From Anaerolineales bacterium (GTDB lineage: Bacteria > Chloroflexota > Anaerolineae > Anaerolineales > UBA6663), in NCBI GenBank assembly GCA_016789245.1, contig JAEURM010000112.1, positions 1 through 6,423 on the forward strand: a stretch of DNA of 6,423 nt, written 5' to 3'. The position numbers were made by a program, and so were the translations under genes. The notes under the pieces are model-generated. The model was not told the origin of the DNA, made no database searches, and saw only the letters and a program-made list of their open reading frames with translations. Positions 6,193 through 6,423 of this stretch are shown in pieces. The number at the start of each line of letters is the position of its first letter. Position 1 is the stretch's first letter.

Positions 6193-6197
6193 GGAGG
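6193..6197 (+). promoter_or_regulatory. Ribosome binding site of the Tat-targeted protein gene
   Basis: GGAGG lies 6 bases upstream of the ATG at 6204. An earlier ATG at 6200 is out of frame and closes after three codons (ATG-TAT-GTC-TGA), so 6204 is the start. That tiny overlapping reading frame is probably accidental. Confidence 0.85.
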
Positions 6198-6203
6198 TTA
6201 TGT

Positions 6204-6423
6204 ATGTCTGAGGCAAAAACAACTGGTTGTGCGCACTGCGGCTCAAATTGTAAAAACTCAACGCGGCGGGAAGTATTGAAAGTGGGCGCGTTGATGGCAG
6301 TGGCCGCCACTGCCGCGGCGTGTGGCCCAGCGAAAAATAGCCCCACCGCCGCCGGTGTTCAAAGCAAACCGGCTACTAGCCAGCCTACGCCCATTCCGCA
6401 TCTCAGCGCGCAAGCTACGCCCC
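6204..6423 (+). CDS. Tat-targeted putative lipoprotein with N-terminal Cys cluster, 3'-partial
   Basis: Only the first 73 codons are in the window, and the frame stays open to the end. Residues 19-27 (STRREVLKV) form a twin-arginine motif (Arg21-Arg22) followed by a hydrophobic stretch at 27-39 (VGALMAVAATAAA). Cys40 in AAACGP is a plausible lipid-attachment site, although -3 is Ala rather than the usual Leu. Tat export implies folding, often around a cofactor, before transport. A Ser/Thr/Pro/Ala-rich linker follows (43-73, ending SQPTPIPHLSAQATP), typical of membrane-anchored Chloroflexota proteins. Ahead of the RR motif is Cys9-x2-Cys12-x3-Cys16 with His11, unusual for a Tat n-region. The GGAGG site supports the start. 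The functional domain is outside the window; a Rieske, cupredoxin or other redox protein is possible but nothing here decides it. Confidence 0.8.
   Translation, partial: MSEAKTTGCAHCGSNCKNSTRREVLKVGALMAVAATAAACGPAKNSPTAAGVQSKPATSQPTPIPHLSAQATP

Larger units (their letters stand above)
5894..6203. other. Divergent intergenic region, 310 bases
   Basis: This stretch separates two divergently transcribed genes and holds no convincing ORF. From left to right it contains the AGGAG site, the overlapping promoter candidates, a small AGTTG-CC-CAACT palindrome (5977-5988), an imperfect 10-bp hairpin (6014-6045), the perfect palindrome TCAAGCTTGA (6077-6086), a C-rich stretch (6101-6130), and the GGAGG site of the next gene. 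I recognise no known riboswitch or RNA family. Confidence 0.7.

Noticed and set aside
6200..6211. Tiny upstream ORF ATG-TAT-GTC-TGA overlapping the start at 6204
   Set aside because: It is three codons long and overlaps the true start by chance; spacing from GGAGG is better for 6204.

Overview
The window looks like a chromosomal segment of a Chloroflexota bacterium, most likely an Anaerolineae or Caldilineae relative. This is inferred from protein style, not from a marker gene. The clues are Pro/Thr-rich linkers in envelope proteins, a LysM domain on an export adaptor, a long permease with two FtsX units, and a secreted repeat protein ending in an aromatic-Leu-Pro-Ile-Val-x-Arg tail. Base composition is moderately GC-rich and coding density is high. 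I see no rRNA, tRNA, CRISPR array, transposase or phage gene.

Positions 1-3625 (+ strand) hold a rightward gene group. First is the 3' part of a HlyD/MacA-type membrane-fusion (adaptor) gene whose product ends in LysM. Next comes an 83-base gap filled by a long perfect-armed inverted repeat. Then follows a 794-residue MacB/FtsX-type ABC permease with two complete FtsX units, and 3 bases later a GNAT acetyltransferase. Adaptor and permease should be two parts of one exporter. The ATPase is not in the window; because the group ends at a convergent gene, it would have to lie to the left or elsewhere. The LysM tail suggests that the adaptor reaches the cell wall rather than an outer-membrane channel.

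Positions 3650-5893 (- strand, convergent, 24-base gap) encode a 747-residue secreted protein. It consists of a signal peptide, 14 repeats of about 48 residues with the core VY-GG-FT-AGG-ADY-ARWDG-AW-ALG, and a short hydrophobic C-terminal tail. Fourteen repeats, with the divergent ones right after number 7, suggest two seven-bladed beta-propellers.

Positions 5894-6203 form a 310-base divergent intergenic region. It carries a candidate bidirectional promoter with a shared near-symmetric -10 element, a 10-bp imperfect hairpin, a perfect 10-base palindrome and a C-rich tract (G-rich on the - strand). From 6204 to the window end runs the start of a Tat-targeted, probably lipid-anchored protein. 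It has an unusual Cys-x2-Cys-x3-Cys cluster ahead of its twin-arginine motif. Its catalytic part lies outside the window, so its function cannot be named.
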